This document shows positions 56,204-64,000 of a stretch of 64,000 bases of DNA, piece after piece. The position numbers and the translations under genes are program-made. Source of the stretch: Bacillus sp. J37 (GTDB lineage: Bacteria > Bacillota > Bacilli > Bacillales > Bacillaceae); assembly GCF_000518865.1 (NCBI RefSeq), contig NZ_JAEK01000005.1, forward strand, positions 62,001-126,000. The letters are read 5' to 3'. How positions within the stretch are numbered: the first letter of the stretch is position 1; every line of letters begins with the position of its first letter. A model generated the notes under the pieces. The model worked only from the letters and a program-made list of their open reading frames with translations, was not told where the DNA came from and made no database searches.

Positions 56204-58359
56204 TTACGTTCAATTTCTTCCATAACATATGCTTCAATAACGTCGCCTTCTTTGACATCATTGTAATTTTTAATTGTAATACCACACTCATAGTTCCTTG
56301 CTACTTCTTTGACATCATCCTTGAAGCGTTTTAGTGTATCAATTTCCCCTTCAAAAATAACGATACCGTCACGAATTAAGCGTATTCCGCTGTCTCGAGT
56401 GATTTTCCCTTCTGTTACATAACAGCCTGCAATTGTTCCAATTTTAGAAACTTTGAAAGTTGTACGTACTTCGACTTGACCAATGATTTTTTCTTCAAAT
56501 TCAGGATCAAGCATCCCTTTCATTGCAGACTCAATTTCTTCTATTACTTTGTAAATGATACGGTGAAGTCGAATATCCACTTCTTCAACGTCAGCAGTTT
56601 TCTTAGCACCTGCATCTGGTCGTACATTAAAGCCAATTACAATTGCATTAGATGCTGCTGCCAAAATAATATCTGACTCAGTGATGGCACCAACGCCAGT
56701 GTGAATGATTTTAACTCTAACACCTTCAACATCAATTTTTTGTAGGGCAGCCGCTAAAGCTTCAACAGAACCTTGAACATCAGCTTTAACAATTAAATTT
56801 ATATCTTTAATTTCGCCTTGCTTAATTTGTTCAAATAAGTCGTCAAGACTTAATTTTGACCCTTCACTTCGTTGTTCATCAAGTTTCTTCTGAGCTCTGG
56901 CCTCTCCTACTTGACGTGCTGATTTTTCATCTTCAAACACCATGAACTGATCTCCAGCTAATGGAACATCATTTAAACCAGTGATTTCAACTGGTGTGGA
57001 AGGTGCTGCTTCTTTTACACGGCGACCAAGATCGTTCACCATCGCACGAACACGACCAAATGTGTTACCAACAACGATAGGGTCACCAACTTTTAGTGTA
57101 CCATTTTGAACAAGAAGTGTAGCAACTGAACCTCTACCTTTGTCAAGTTGTGCTTCGATAACTGTTCCAGTAGCACGACGGTTAGGGTTTGCTTTTAACT
57201 CTTCAACTTCTGTTACTAATAAGATCATTTCCAGAAGATCGTCGATACCATCACCAGTTAATGCAGATACAGGTACAAAGATAGTATCTCCACCCCAAGC
57301 TTCTGGTACTAGTCCATGTTCTGTTAATTCCTGCATAACACGATCAGGATTTGCTGTTGGTTTATCAACTTTATTCACTGCGACAATGATCGGAACTTCC
57401 GCTGCTTTTGCATGGTTTATTGCTTCAATTGTTTGAGGCATAACACCATCATCAGCTGCTACAACTAAAATCGTAATATCTGTTATTTGAGCCCCACGAG
57501 CACGCATAGTAGTGAAAGCTGCGTGACCCGGTGTATCTAAAAAGGTGATTTTTTGATCATTTGCAACAATTTGGTATGCACCAATATGTTGTGTAATACC
57601 ACCGGCTTCGCCTTCTGTTACTTTCGTATTTCTTATAGAATCAAGAAGAGTTGTTTTACCATGGTCAACGTGCCCCATAATTGTTACAACTGCTGGACGG
57701 ATTTTAAGATCCTCCACACGATCTTCTTCTTCATATTTTTCAAATTCTGTTTTTTCAAACACAATTTCTTCTTCAACTTCGACACCGTATTCACCAGCAA
57801 TTAATTCAATTGAATCTTTATCAAGTTCCTGGTTAATTGTAGCCATTGTGCCTAATAAAAGAAGTTTTTTAATAATCTCTGAAGGCTCTTTTCCAAGTTC
57901 ACCCGCTAGCTCACCAACAGATAAGCTGCCTGAAAACGTAATTTTCTCCGGCAGTTCTTTCTTTGGTTTAGGTTGCTGCTGAAAACTTTGATTACCTTTA
58001 CTTTTTTTGTTATTCTTTTTCCCTTTTTGATTAGAAGGCTTGTTTCCAGGCTGATTTGATTTTTTGTTTTGATTATTTTGAGTTTGTTTTTTGTTATTAT
58101 TTGAAGGCTTTTGTGCACTATTTGTATTATTTGTTTTATTTGTATTATCCACTTGTTTCCCCGGTTTCTTTGTTGATTCATTTTTTGTACTTTCATTGTT
58201 CGTTGATTTATATTTTTGATCAAGCTTAGTAATAACATCATTTTCAATTGTTGACATATGATTATTTACTTCTACGTTCATTCCTTTCAACGTAGTAATA
58301 ATGTCTTTGCTAGATACATTCGTTTGTTTCGCGTATTCATATACTCTCATTTTTGACAT
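56200..58359 (-). CDS. infB: Translation initiation factor IF-2
   Basis: IF-2 is the GTPase that places initiator tRNA on the 30S subunit. The 719-residue protein has an N-terminal IF2_N domain ([21 protein letters not shown]), a second one (about residues 150-200), the GTPase with GHVDHGKT (near residue 228), DTPGHAAF and NKVDKP, then two beta barrels and domain C2. Between the two N domains lies an unusual Asn/Lys/Gln-rich linker (about residues 50-135). ATG 58359 has GGGGGTG upstream. In-frame internal starts may give shorter forms, as in other bacteria. Confidence 0.97.
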   Translation of the reverse strand: MSKMRVYEYAKQTNVSSKDIITTLKGMNVEVNNHMSTIENDVITKLDQKYKSTNNESTKNESTKKPGKQVDNTNKTNNTNSAQKPSNNNKKQTQNNQNKKSNQPGNKPSNQKGKKNNKKSKGNQSFQQQPKPKKELPEKITFSGSLSVGELAGELGKEPSEIIKKLLLLGTMATINQELDKDSIELIAGEYGVEVEEEIVFEKTEFEKYEEEDRVEDLKIRPAVVTIMGHVDHGKTTLLDSIRNTKVTEGEAGGITQHIGAYQIVANDQKITFLDTPGHAAFTTMRARGAQITDITILVVAADDGVMPQTIEAINHAKAAEVPIIVAVNKVDKPTANPDRVMQELTEHGLVPEAWGGDTIFVPVSALTGDGIDDLLEMILLVTEVEELKANPNRRATGTVIEAQLDKGRGSVATLLVQNGTLKVGDPIVVGNTFGRVRAMVNDLGRRVKEAAPSTPVEITGLNDVPLAGDQFMVFEDEKSARQVGEARAQKKLDEQRSEGSKLSLDDLFEQIKQGEIKDINLIVKADVQGSVEALAAALQKIDVEGVRVKIIHTGVGAITESDIILAAASNAIVIGFNVRPDAGAKKTADVEEVDIRLHRIIYKVIEEIESAMKGMLDPEFEEKIIGQVEVRTTFKVSKIGTIAGCYVTEGKITRDSGIRLIRDGIVIFEGEIDTLKRFKDDVKEVARNYECGITIKNYNDVKEGDVIEAYVMEEIERK

Positions 58360-58378
58360 ACGTTCACCCCCAAGAATA

Positions 58379-58684
58379 TTAATCGAGCAAGGTTTTTAAC
58401 TTTGCAGCAAAGCCTGCATCATTTATCGCTACAACGACTCTCGCTTCTTTCCCGATTGCTTGCCCTAACAGGTAGCGATCTTCAACCATTTTAAAGGGGA
58501 CCTGATAAAACTTACATTTATCTGTTACCTTTTTCATTGTATTAGCGGATGCATCTTGTGAAAGAAGAACAAGCTTAGCTTTTTGTTGTCTAATCTCTTT
58601 AACAACAAGTTCCTCTCCCGAAATAGCTTTTCGTGCTCGATTTGCTAAGCCCAATAAGGACGTCCATTGTTGCTGCTGTTTCAT
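58379..58684 (-). CDS. ylxQ: L7Ae-family ribosomal protein YlxQ
   Basis: A 101-residue L7Ae/L30e-like RNA-binding protein ([41 protein letters not shown]). B. subtilis YlxQ and YbxF bind kink-turn RNA. It lies between ylxR and infB with gaps of 4 and 19 bases. The ATG has GGAGAA upstream, a weak site, so it may be coupled to ylxR. Confidence 0.92.
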   Translation of the reverse strand: MKQQQQWTSLLGLANRARKAISGEELVVKEIRQQKAKLVLLSQDASANTMKKVTDKCKFYQVPFKMVEDRYLLGQAIGKEARVVVAINDAGFAAKLKTLLD

Positions 58685-58688
58685 TTAT

Positions 58689-58961
58689 TTAATGCTTCTC
58701 CTTCTCAGCCAATTGGATCAACTCTTCATAAATTGATTCATCTACATTAGCTTTAAGATGATTGGCAAGAATATTTTTCTTTTTCGCAAGCAGGATGCTC
58801 TCTTTATCAAGAGTGATATATGCACCCCGTCCGTTTTTTTTACCGGTTAAGTCGACAGACACATCGCCTTCCTTTGACCGGACAACGCGGACCAACTCTT
58901 TTTTACTCCTCATTTCTCCTGTTGCTACACATTTACGCAAAGGAATTTTGCGATTGTTCAT
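58689..58961 (-). CDS. rnpM: RNA-binding protein YlxR (RnpM)
   Basis: The YlxR (DUF448) family has the start KIPLRKCVATGEMRSKKELVRVVRS and the GRGAYI motif. It has been renamed RnpM because it was reported to modulate RNase P activity in B. subtilis. The 90-residue length is normal. The ATG has AGAGGTG and lies 13 bases after nusA. Confidence 0.93.
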   Translation of the reverse strand: MNNRKIPLRKCVATGEMRSKKELVRVVRSKEGDVSVDLTGKKNGRGAYITLDKESILLAKKKNILANHLKANVDESIYEELIQLAEKEKH

Positions 58962-58974
58962 GTGATTTCACCTC

Positions 58975-60108
58975 TTATTCACTAAGCTCAGGTTCTTGAA
59001 CCCTTGTCAAAAGCGGTTCATCATCATCAACATCCAAGATTGATTCTTTCGCTTGAACTGGATAAATCCCTGCTTTTTCTGCATCAGATTCACTCTTAAT
59101 GTCGATTTTCCATCCAGTCAATTTTGCAGCTAAGCGAGCATTTTGTCCCCGCTTTCCAATTGCTAATGATAGTTGATAGTCAGGTACAATGACTGTTGTT
59201 GCTTTTTCTCCTTCATCAACTAGCACCTCGACTACTTTTGAGGGACTAAGTGCATTGGCAACGAACTCTACAGGATCCTGAGACCATTTAACAATATCAA
59301 TTTTTTCACCTTTAAGCTCATTTACAATCGCTTGTACACGTTGGCCTTTTGGGCCGACACAGGAGCCGACGGGATCCACTTCAGGATTTTCAGAATGAAC
59401 AGAAATTTTTGATCGGTCACCTGCTTCACGGGATACAGATTTAATCTCAACTGTACCATCATATATTTCAGGAACCTCAATTTCAAACAACCTTTTAAGT
59501 AAGCCGGGGTGTGTTCGTGAAACGAAGATCTGTGGTCCTTTTGTTGTTTTTTCAACTTTTGTAATAAAAACCTTAATCCGGTCATGTGGTCGATATGTTT
59601 CATTCGGCATTTGTTCACTCACAGGTAGGAGTGCCTCAATTTTTCCTAAACTCACATAAATAAACTTATTATCAATACGTTGGACAATACCTGTCATGAT
59701 ATCTTCTTCACGGTCGATAAACTCACCATAAATGACTCCGCGTTCAGCTTCCCTTACACGTTGAGTCACGACCTGTTTAGCTGTCTGAGCTGCTATGCGA
59801 CCAAAATCTTTTGGAGTTACTTCCATTTCAATAACATCATTCACCACATAGTTTGGGTTAATACTTTGTGCTTCACCAAGTGAAATCTCTAAACGAGGAT
59901 CATAAACCTCATCAACAACATCTTTTCTGGCAAACACTTTCATAGTTCCTGTCTCACGGTTTAAATCAACACGGACATTTTGAGCTTGATTGAAATTACG
60001 CTTATATGCAGAAATTAGTGCCGCCTCAATTGCCTCAATAATAATCTCTTTGCTAATGCCTTTTTCCTTTTCTAAAATTGTTAAGGCATCTAATAATTCA
60101 CTACTCAT
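58975..60108 (-). CDS. nusA: Transcription elongation/termination factor NusA
   Basis: NusA binds RNA polymerase and controls pausing and termination. The 377-residue protein has the N-terminal polymerase-binding domain (to about residue 125), an S1 domain ([26 protein letters not shown]), and two KH domains ([43 protein letters not shown]). No acidic repeats follow, as usual for Gram-positives. GGGGGAAG precedes the ATG. It is 120 bases after rimP. Confidence 0.97.
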   Translation of the reverse strand: MSSELLDALTILEKEKGISKEIIIEAIEAALISAYKRNFNQAQNVRVDLNRETGTMKVFARKDVVDEVYDPRLEISLGEAQSINPNYVVNDVIEMEVTPKDFGRIAAQTAKQVVTQRVREAERGVIYGEFIDREEDIMTGIVQRIDNKFIYVSLGKIEALLPVSEQMPNETYRPHDRIKVFITKVEKTTKGPQIFVSRTHPGLLKRLFEIEVPEIYDGTVEIKSVSREAGDRSKISVHSENPEVDPVGSCVGPKGQRVQAIVNELKGEKIDIVKWSQDPVEFVANALSPSKVVEVLVDEGEKATTVIVPDYQLSLAIGKRGQNARLAAKLTGWKIDIKSESDAEKAGIYPVQAKESILDVDDDEPLLTRVQEPELSE

Positions 60109-60228
60109 TTTAACGGCTTCCCCCTTAAAAAATAAGCTTCATGTTAAACTACTTTGTCTCATCTTTCATGAAATTTAGAAGAGACTTTTGTAAGGTTATA
60201 AATAGCCAAGGTCATTCCTTGTCTATAG

Positions 60229-60699
60229 TCAAAAGGTGACAGCAAGACGAGCTTTAGCCACTTTATTATAAGGGATTTCAACTTGTTTCTTTCTAGTTTT
60301 AATCGTTACAGTGACTGTAAGCGTTTGACCATCGAAATCAGTTAAGATACCTTCAAAAACCTTTTCTCCATTGATAGGCTCATATGTTTTGATGTGGACT
60401 TGTTTTCCGATTGCTTTTTTAATATCAGACTCTTTTTTTAATGGTCTCTCTGCACCCGGTGAAGAAACCTCTAAAAAGTAGTTATGCTGAATCGGATCTA
60501 ATTCATCAAGCTTTTCACTTAATCGCTCGCTTACAATTCCACATTCTTCAATATCAATACCTGTTTCAGAATCAATGAATAATCGAAGAAACCAATTAGA
60601 ACCTTCTTTTACAAATTCAATATCAACTAATTCAAGGTTCATGTCCTCTAGAATAGGTGAGACTAATTGTTCAACGATTTCTGTTACTTTTTTGCTCAT
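60229..60699 (-). CDS. rimP: Ribosome maturation factor RimP
   Basis: RimP helps the 30S subunit mature. The 156-residue protein shows the N-terminal domain ([31 protein letters not shown]) and [18 protein letters not shown], followed by an SH3-like C-terminal domain. The ATG has GGAGGAAGAG upstream. It is the first gene of the rimP-nusA-rnpM-ylxQ-infB-ylxP-rbfA operon. No strong promoter could be pinned down upstream. Confidence 0.95.
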   Translation of the reverse strand: MSKKVTEIVEQLVSPILEDMNLELVDIEFVKEGSNWFLRLFIDSETGIDIEECGIVSERLSEKLDELDPIQHNYFLEVSSPGAERPLKKESDIKKAIGKQVHIKTYEPINGEKVFEGILTDFDGQTLTVTVTIKTRKKQVEIPYNKVAKARLAVTF

Positions 60700-60824
60700 T
60701 CTCTTCCTCCTTGTAAGAAAAGCGCTTTGCCACGTTTAAAATATCTCATCATTTTTAACTACTAGGCGGGATTTCATGTGCGCTACTTTACATTTGAACA
60801 ATAGCAGTTAACACCTTTAGCTGC

Positions 60825-60850
60825 TGAAAAACCCTGCCTTGTGAGCAGGG
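60825..60850 (-). terminator. Terminator between polC and rimP
   Basis: Minus-strand CCCTGC pairs with GCAGGG around 7 bases and runs into TTTTTC. It lies well past the polC stop (61223) and ahead of rimP, ending polC transcription. Confidence 0.85.
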
Positions 60851-60897
60851 AATGGTATGTAGTATACTATCCGAATGACGAGGACTATTACAATACG

Positions 60898-60924
60898 AAA
60901 GAGTGGGTGATTACCCCACTCTTT
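60898..60924. other. Hairpin between polC and rimP
   Basis: AAAGAGTGGG (60898-60907) pairs with CCCACTCTTT (60915-60924). The plus strand continues TTTCCTCT, the minus strand only TTTCG, so it could end transcripts from the plus strand or be an additional weak stop for polC. Confidence 0.55.
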
Positions 60925-60989
60925 TCCTCTGCTTATCGCTAGCATTTCCATTAAAAGCATAACATAACCATCTTTTTTATGCAAATTAT

Positions 60990-61203
60990 TTAGAAAAGCG
61001 AAAGCGACCGGTTAGCGACGTATAAACTGGTGGCCTCCGTATGAGATATAGGACATACGAAGAGCGGAAGCGATCGATGTTGACTTATCGTAAGGAGGAG
61101 GGTGAAGTTCACTAGTCGCTAACCAGTCGCTGTAGCTAGACAATAACACTTAGTAAAATACTTATAATCATAAATAACAATTAGAAAAGCGAAAGCGACG
61201 TAT
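60990..61203. repeat. Palindromic intergenic repeat element with short direct repeats at its ends
   Basis: A 19-base sequence TTAGAAAAGCGAAAGCGAC occurs at 60990-61008 and again at 61181-61199, and AGCGACGTAT is also repeated. Inside, a 15-base arm at 61005-61019 pairs with 61115-61129 (CGACCGGTTAGCGAC with GTCGCTAACCAGTCG, one G-U). A smaller stem pairs CGTATG with CATACG (61038-61059). There is no supported ORF. It resembles the short structured repeats scattered in intergenic regions of many Bacillus genomes and separates polC from its terminators. Confidence 0.6.
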
Positions 61204-61222
61204 GAATAATCTAAACGCCATT

Positions 61223-64000
61223 TTAGAATAGCGATAATTGATTTTGATCTGGTAATTCATCAAGGCAACCATGGTTATTAAGATACTCAATGATCGTTTT
61301 TGACACTTTTCCTCGTTGCTGTAAATCCTCTTTAGAAAGGAATTCACCGTCTTCTCTAGCTTTTACAATGTTTATTGCAGCGTTTGTTCCTAATCCGGGA
61401 ATTGAATTAAATGGTGGTATTAAACTGTTACCATCAATAATAAACTCATCTGCACTAGAACGATAAAGATCAACCTTTTGAAATGAGAACCCTCTCTCAC
61501 ACATTTCCAACGCTAACTCAAGCACTGTTAGAAGGTTTTTCTCTTTTGGTGAAGCTTCTAATCCTTTAAGATTAATTTCTTCAATTTTTGCACGGATTGG
61601 TGTTGGACCTTTTACCATTGTATCGATATCAAAGTCATCAGCACGGACTGTAAAGTAAGCTGCATAATATAAAAGTGGTAAATGAACCTTAAAATAAGCT
61701 ATTCGAACTGCCATTAATACATAAGCCGCAGCATGGGCTTTAGGGAACATATATTTGATCTTTAAGCAAGAGTTAATATACCACGAAGGGACTTCATTTT
61801 TTTTCATTTCCTCTTCCATCTCTTCTGTTAGCCCTTTACCTTTACGAACTGATTCCATAATTTTAAAAGCAAATGATGGTTCAAGACCTTGATAAATTAA
61901 ATACACCATAATGTCATCACGACATCCAATTACTTCGCTTAGTGTACAAGTCTTGTTATGGATAAGTTCTTGCGCATTTCCAAGCCATACATCTGTTCCA
62001 TGTGACAGACCTGATATTTGTACTAATTCAGAAAATGTTGTCGGCTTTGTATCTTCTAACATTTGGCGGACGAATCTAGTTCCGAATTCTGGTATTCCAA
62101 GAGTTCCGGTCTTACACATAATTTGTTCCTCAGTTACACCAAGAGATTCCGTACCACTAAAGATTTTCATTACTTCAGGGTCATCAGTTGGAATGGTCTT
62201 AGGATCAATACCACTTAAATCTTGAAGCATACGAATAACGGTAGGATCATCATGTCCTAATATATCAAGCTTCAACAAATTATCATGGATGGAATGGAAG
62301 TCAAAATGAGTTGTTCTCCATTCTGATCCTGTTGCGTCAGCGGGATACTGAATTGGTGAAAAATCAAATATATCCATATAATCAGGCACTACAATAATTC
62401 CGCCGGGGTGTTGGCCTGTTGTTCTTTTTACACCGGTACAGCCTTGAACTAGGCGATCAACCTCAGCACCACGATAAATAAGATTACGATCATTCGCATA
62501 CCCTTTTACATAACCATAAGCCGTTTTCTCTGCAACTGTCCCTATCGTACCTGCACGGAAGACATTATCCTCACCAAAGAGAACTTTTGTATAGTTATGA
62601 GCTGTTGGCTGATATTCACCTGAGAAGTTCAAATCAATATCGGGAACTTTGTCTCCTTTAAATCCAAGGAAAGTTTCGAACGGTATATCATGTCCATCTT
62701 TTGTATATTGAGCCCCGCATTTCGGACATTCTTTGTTGGGTAAATCGAATCCGGAACCAACTGATCCATCATTAAAAAATTCAGAATGCTGACAATCAGG
62801 GCAAACATAATGAGGTGGCAATGGGTTAACCTCAGTAATCTCTGTCATTGTTGCCACAAAGGACGAACCGACAGAACCACGGGAACCTACTAAGTATCCA
62901 TCATCAAGAGATTTTTTTACCAACTTATGAGAAATTAAATAAATAACCGCAAAACCGTGTCCGATAATACTTTTTAATTCTTTCTCTAAACGGGCTTCTA
63001 CCAATTCTGGAAGGTTTTCACCATATATACTTCTTGCCATTGAGTAACTCATTTCACGGATCTCTTCATCAGCACCCTCAATTTTCGGTGTATACAGGTC
63101 ATCCTTTATTGGTTTTACTTCTTCAATCATATCAGCAATTTTATTTGTATTTTCTATGACAATTTGTTTCGCTTTTTCACTACCTAGGAAAGAAAAGCAT
63201 TCAAGCATTTCATCTGTTGTGCGGAAGTGAACATCCGGCAATTCATGGCGGTTTAATGGATTGGCTCCACCTTGAGAACTCACCAATATTTTTCGGTAGA
63301 CTTTATCAACTGGATTTAGATAATGTACATTTCCCGTTGCAACAACCGGTTTTTCTAGTTTTTCACCAAGTTTTACGATGTTTGTAACAATCTCTTGCAG
63401 AGATGCCTCGTCTTTAATGTAATCAAGCGCAATAAGATGCTTATACACATCCAAAGGGTGTACTTCCAAATAATCGTAATATGCCGCTATTTCTTCGACT
63501 TCCTCTGGAGACTTTTGCATCATCCCTTCAAAAACCTCTCCCTTATCACATGCCGATCCAATAATTAGACCTTCACGATACTTATTTAATTGAGAACGAG
63601 GTATACGAGGTACTCGGTAGAAATAATTAAGGTGAGAAATTGATACTAATTTAAACAGATTTTTTAACCCTGTTTCATTTTGAGCTAATACTGTCGCGTG
63701 ATAAGGACGAGAACGTTGGTACGCATTTCCTTTACCCATATTATCATTAAATTGATTATGGAACTCAATTCCCTTTTCAGCAGCATCCTTCAACATTTTT
63801 ATTAGTAAGTAGCCAGTTGCTTCGGCATCATAAATGGCACGGTGATGTTGAGTTAGCTCGATATCAAATCTCTTACAAAGCGTGTTAAGACGATGATTTT
63901 TCAGCTCCGGATATAAAAAGCGACCAAGCTCTAAAGTATCTATTACAGGATTTTTAGCTTTTCCTTCACCAAGAAGCTTTTTGTATCCTACATTTAGAAA
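61223..64000 (-). CDS. polC: DNA polymerase III PolC, partial (N-terminus outside the window)
   Basis: PolC is the replicative polymerase of low-GC Gram-positives, with a built-in DEDD 3-prime exonuclease. The open frame runs without a stop to the right edge, so about 925 residues of the usual roughly 1440 are visible. Near 63800 the exonuclease motif [15 protein letters not shown] is seen, so the internal ATG at 63796 is not the real start. Then follow the rest of the PHP domain, the zinc-binding CPDCQHSEF...CPKCG, the catalytic [13 protein letters not shown], and the C-terminal helix-hairpin-helix and duplex-binding region ending QLSLF, which matches the beta-clamp binding motif. Its stop at 61223 abuts the repeat element. 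Confidence 0.97.
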   Translation of the reverse strand, partial: FLNVGYKKLLGEGKAKNPVIDTLELGRFLYPELKNHRLNTLCKRFDIELTQHHRAIYDAEATGYLLIKMLKDAAEKGIEFHNQFNDNMGKGNAYQRSRPYHATVLAQNETGLKNLFKLVSISHLNYFYRVPRIPRSQLNKYREGLIIGSACDKGEVFEGMMQKSPEEVEEIAAYYDYLEVHPLDVYKHLIALDYIKDEASLQEIVTNIVKLGEKLEKPVVATGNVHYLNPVDKVYRKILVSSQGGANPLNRHELPDVHFRTTDEMLECFSFLGSEKAKQIVIENTNKIADMIEEVKPIKDDLYTPKIEGADEEIREMSYSMARSIYGENLPELVEARLEKELKSIIGHGFAVIYLISHKLVKKSLDDGYLVGSRGSVGSSFVATMTEITEVNPLPPHYVCPDCQHSEFFNDGSVGSGFDLPNKECPKCGAQYTKDGHDIPFETFLGFKGDKVPDIDLNFSGEYQPTAHNYTKVLFGEDNVFRAGTIGTVAEKTAYGYVKGYANDRNLIYRGAEVDRLVQGCTGVKRTTGQHPGGIIVVPDYMDIFDFSPIQYPADATGSEWRTTHFDFHSIHDNLLKLDILGHDDPTVIRMLQDLSGIDPKTIPTDDPEVMKIFSGTESLGVTEEQIMCKTGTLGIPEFGTRFVRQMLEDTKPTTFSELVQISGLSHGTDVWLGNAQELIHNKTCTLSEVIGCRDDIMVYLIYQGLEPSFAFKIMESVRKGKGLTEEMEEEMKKNEVPSWYINSCLKIKYMFPKAHAAAYVLMAVRIAYFKVHLPLLYYAAYFTVRADDFDIDTMVKGPTPIRAKIEEINLKGLEASPKEKNLLTVLELALEMCERGFSFQKVDLYRSSADEFIIDGNSLIPPFNSIPGLGTNAAINIVKAREDGEFLSKEDLQQRGKVSKTIIEYLNNHGCLDELPDQNQLSLF

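Noticed and set aside
57906-58247. 113-codon minus-strand ORF inside infB
   Set aside because: It is the repetitive A-rich linker of infB read in another frame, which yields a low-complexity Lys/Ile protein.
63796-63796. ATG at 63796 as the start of a separate polC gene
   Set aside because: The frame continues upstream to the window edge with the PolC exonuclease motif, so this is an internal Met.

Overview
This window is a chromosomal segment of an AT-rich, endospore-forming Bacillaceae bacterium (Bacillus sensu lato). It carries cotE, spoVS, spoVK, spoIIIE and the dipicolinate synthase genes. Gene order is close to the Bacillus subtilis polC-nusA-infB-pnp-dap-spoIIIE-ymf-recA-mutSL-hfq region. 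The genus cannot be fixed from the sequence alone. Every convincing gene lies on the minus strand, so transcription runs from high to low coordinates and the window reads 'backwards'. There is no sign of a prophage, insertion sequence, CRISPR array, tRNA or rRNA.

Region by region, in transcription order. (1) 64000-53167 is the translation and replication block: polC (N-terminal part outside the window), rimP-nusA-rnpM(ylxR)-ylxQ-infB-ylxP-rbfA-truB-ribF and rpsO, the last with its own promoter and a structured leader. (2) 52955-46393 holds pnp, the deacetylase-like ylxY, the M16 peptidase mlpA, the PRC-barrel gene ymxH and the dipicolinate operon spoVFA-spoVFB behind a sigma-K-like promoter. 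(3) 46268-42954 is asd-dapG-dapA, which makes the dihydrodipicolinate that SpoVFAB oxidises to the spore-core chelator DPA. (4) 42756-36159 has rnjB, tepA-ylzJ, spoIIIE and the GntR regulator ymfC. (5) 35945-31033 is a BMP-type nucleoside ABC importer (nupNOPQ-like). (6) 30884-22006 has the MFS exporter ymfD, the M16 pair ymfF-ymfH, the EF-P reductase ymfI, ymfJ, ymfK, rodZ, pgsA and cinA. (7) 21707-16265 has recA (LexA box), rny, ymdB, spoVS and an M19 dipeptidase. (8) 16073-11138 is korA-korB (2-oxoacid:ferredoxin oxidoreductase) and topB. (9) 10776-167 is miaB-ricA(ymcA), cotE, mutS-mutL, a small membrane protein, miaA-hfq and spoVK.

Gene-free stretches of roughly 300 bases or more: 1124-1464 (hfq terminator, possible sigma-E promoter of spoVK); 8458-8813 (ricA terminator, two sporulation-type promoters for cotE); 10777-11137 (AT-rich, one weak promoter candidate, one imperfect hairpin); 20200-20666 (recA terminator, strong sigma-A promoter and a long leader for rny); 21708-22005 (recA promoter and LexA box, cinA terminator, otherwise nothing seen); 34566-34868 (long-range stem between nupN and nupO); 36885-37278 (ymfC promoter and palindrome, spoIIIE terminator); 40759-41094 (bidirectional hairpin, GC-rich structured segment with a possible 26-codon ORF); 60700-61222 (two hairpins and a roughly 200-base palindromic repeat element).

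Most of the window is well-conserved core chromosome, and I found no clear new multi-gene system. The parts most worth a second look are non-coding or poorly characterised: the structured leaders of spoVS, rpsO and nupN, the palindrome at ymfC, the intergenic repeat next to polC, the GC-rich element downstream of rnjB, and the ACT plus P-loop protein YmfK.
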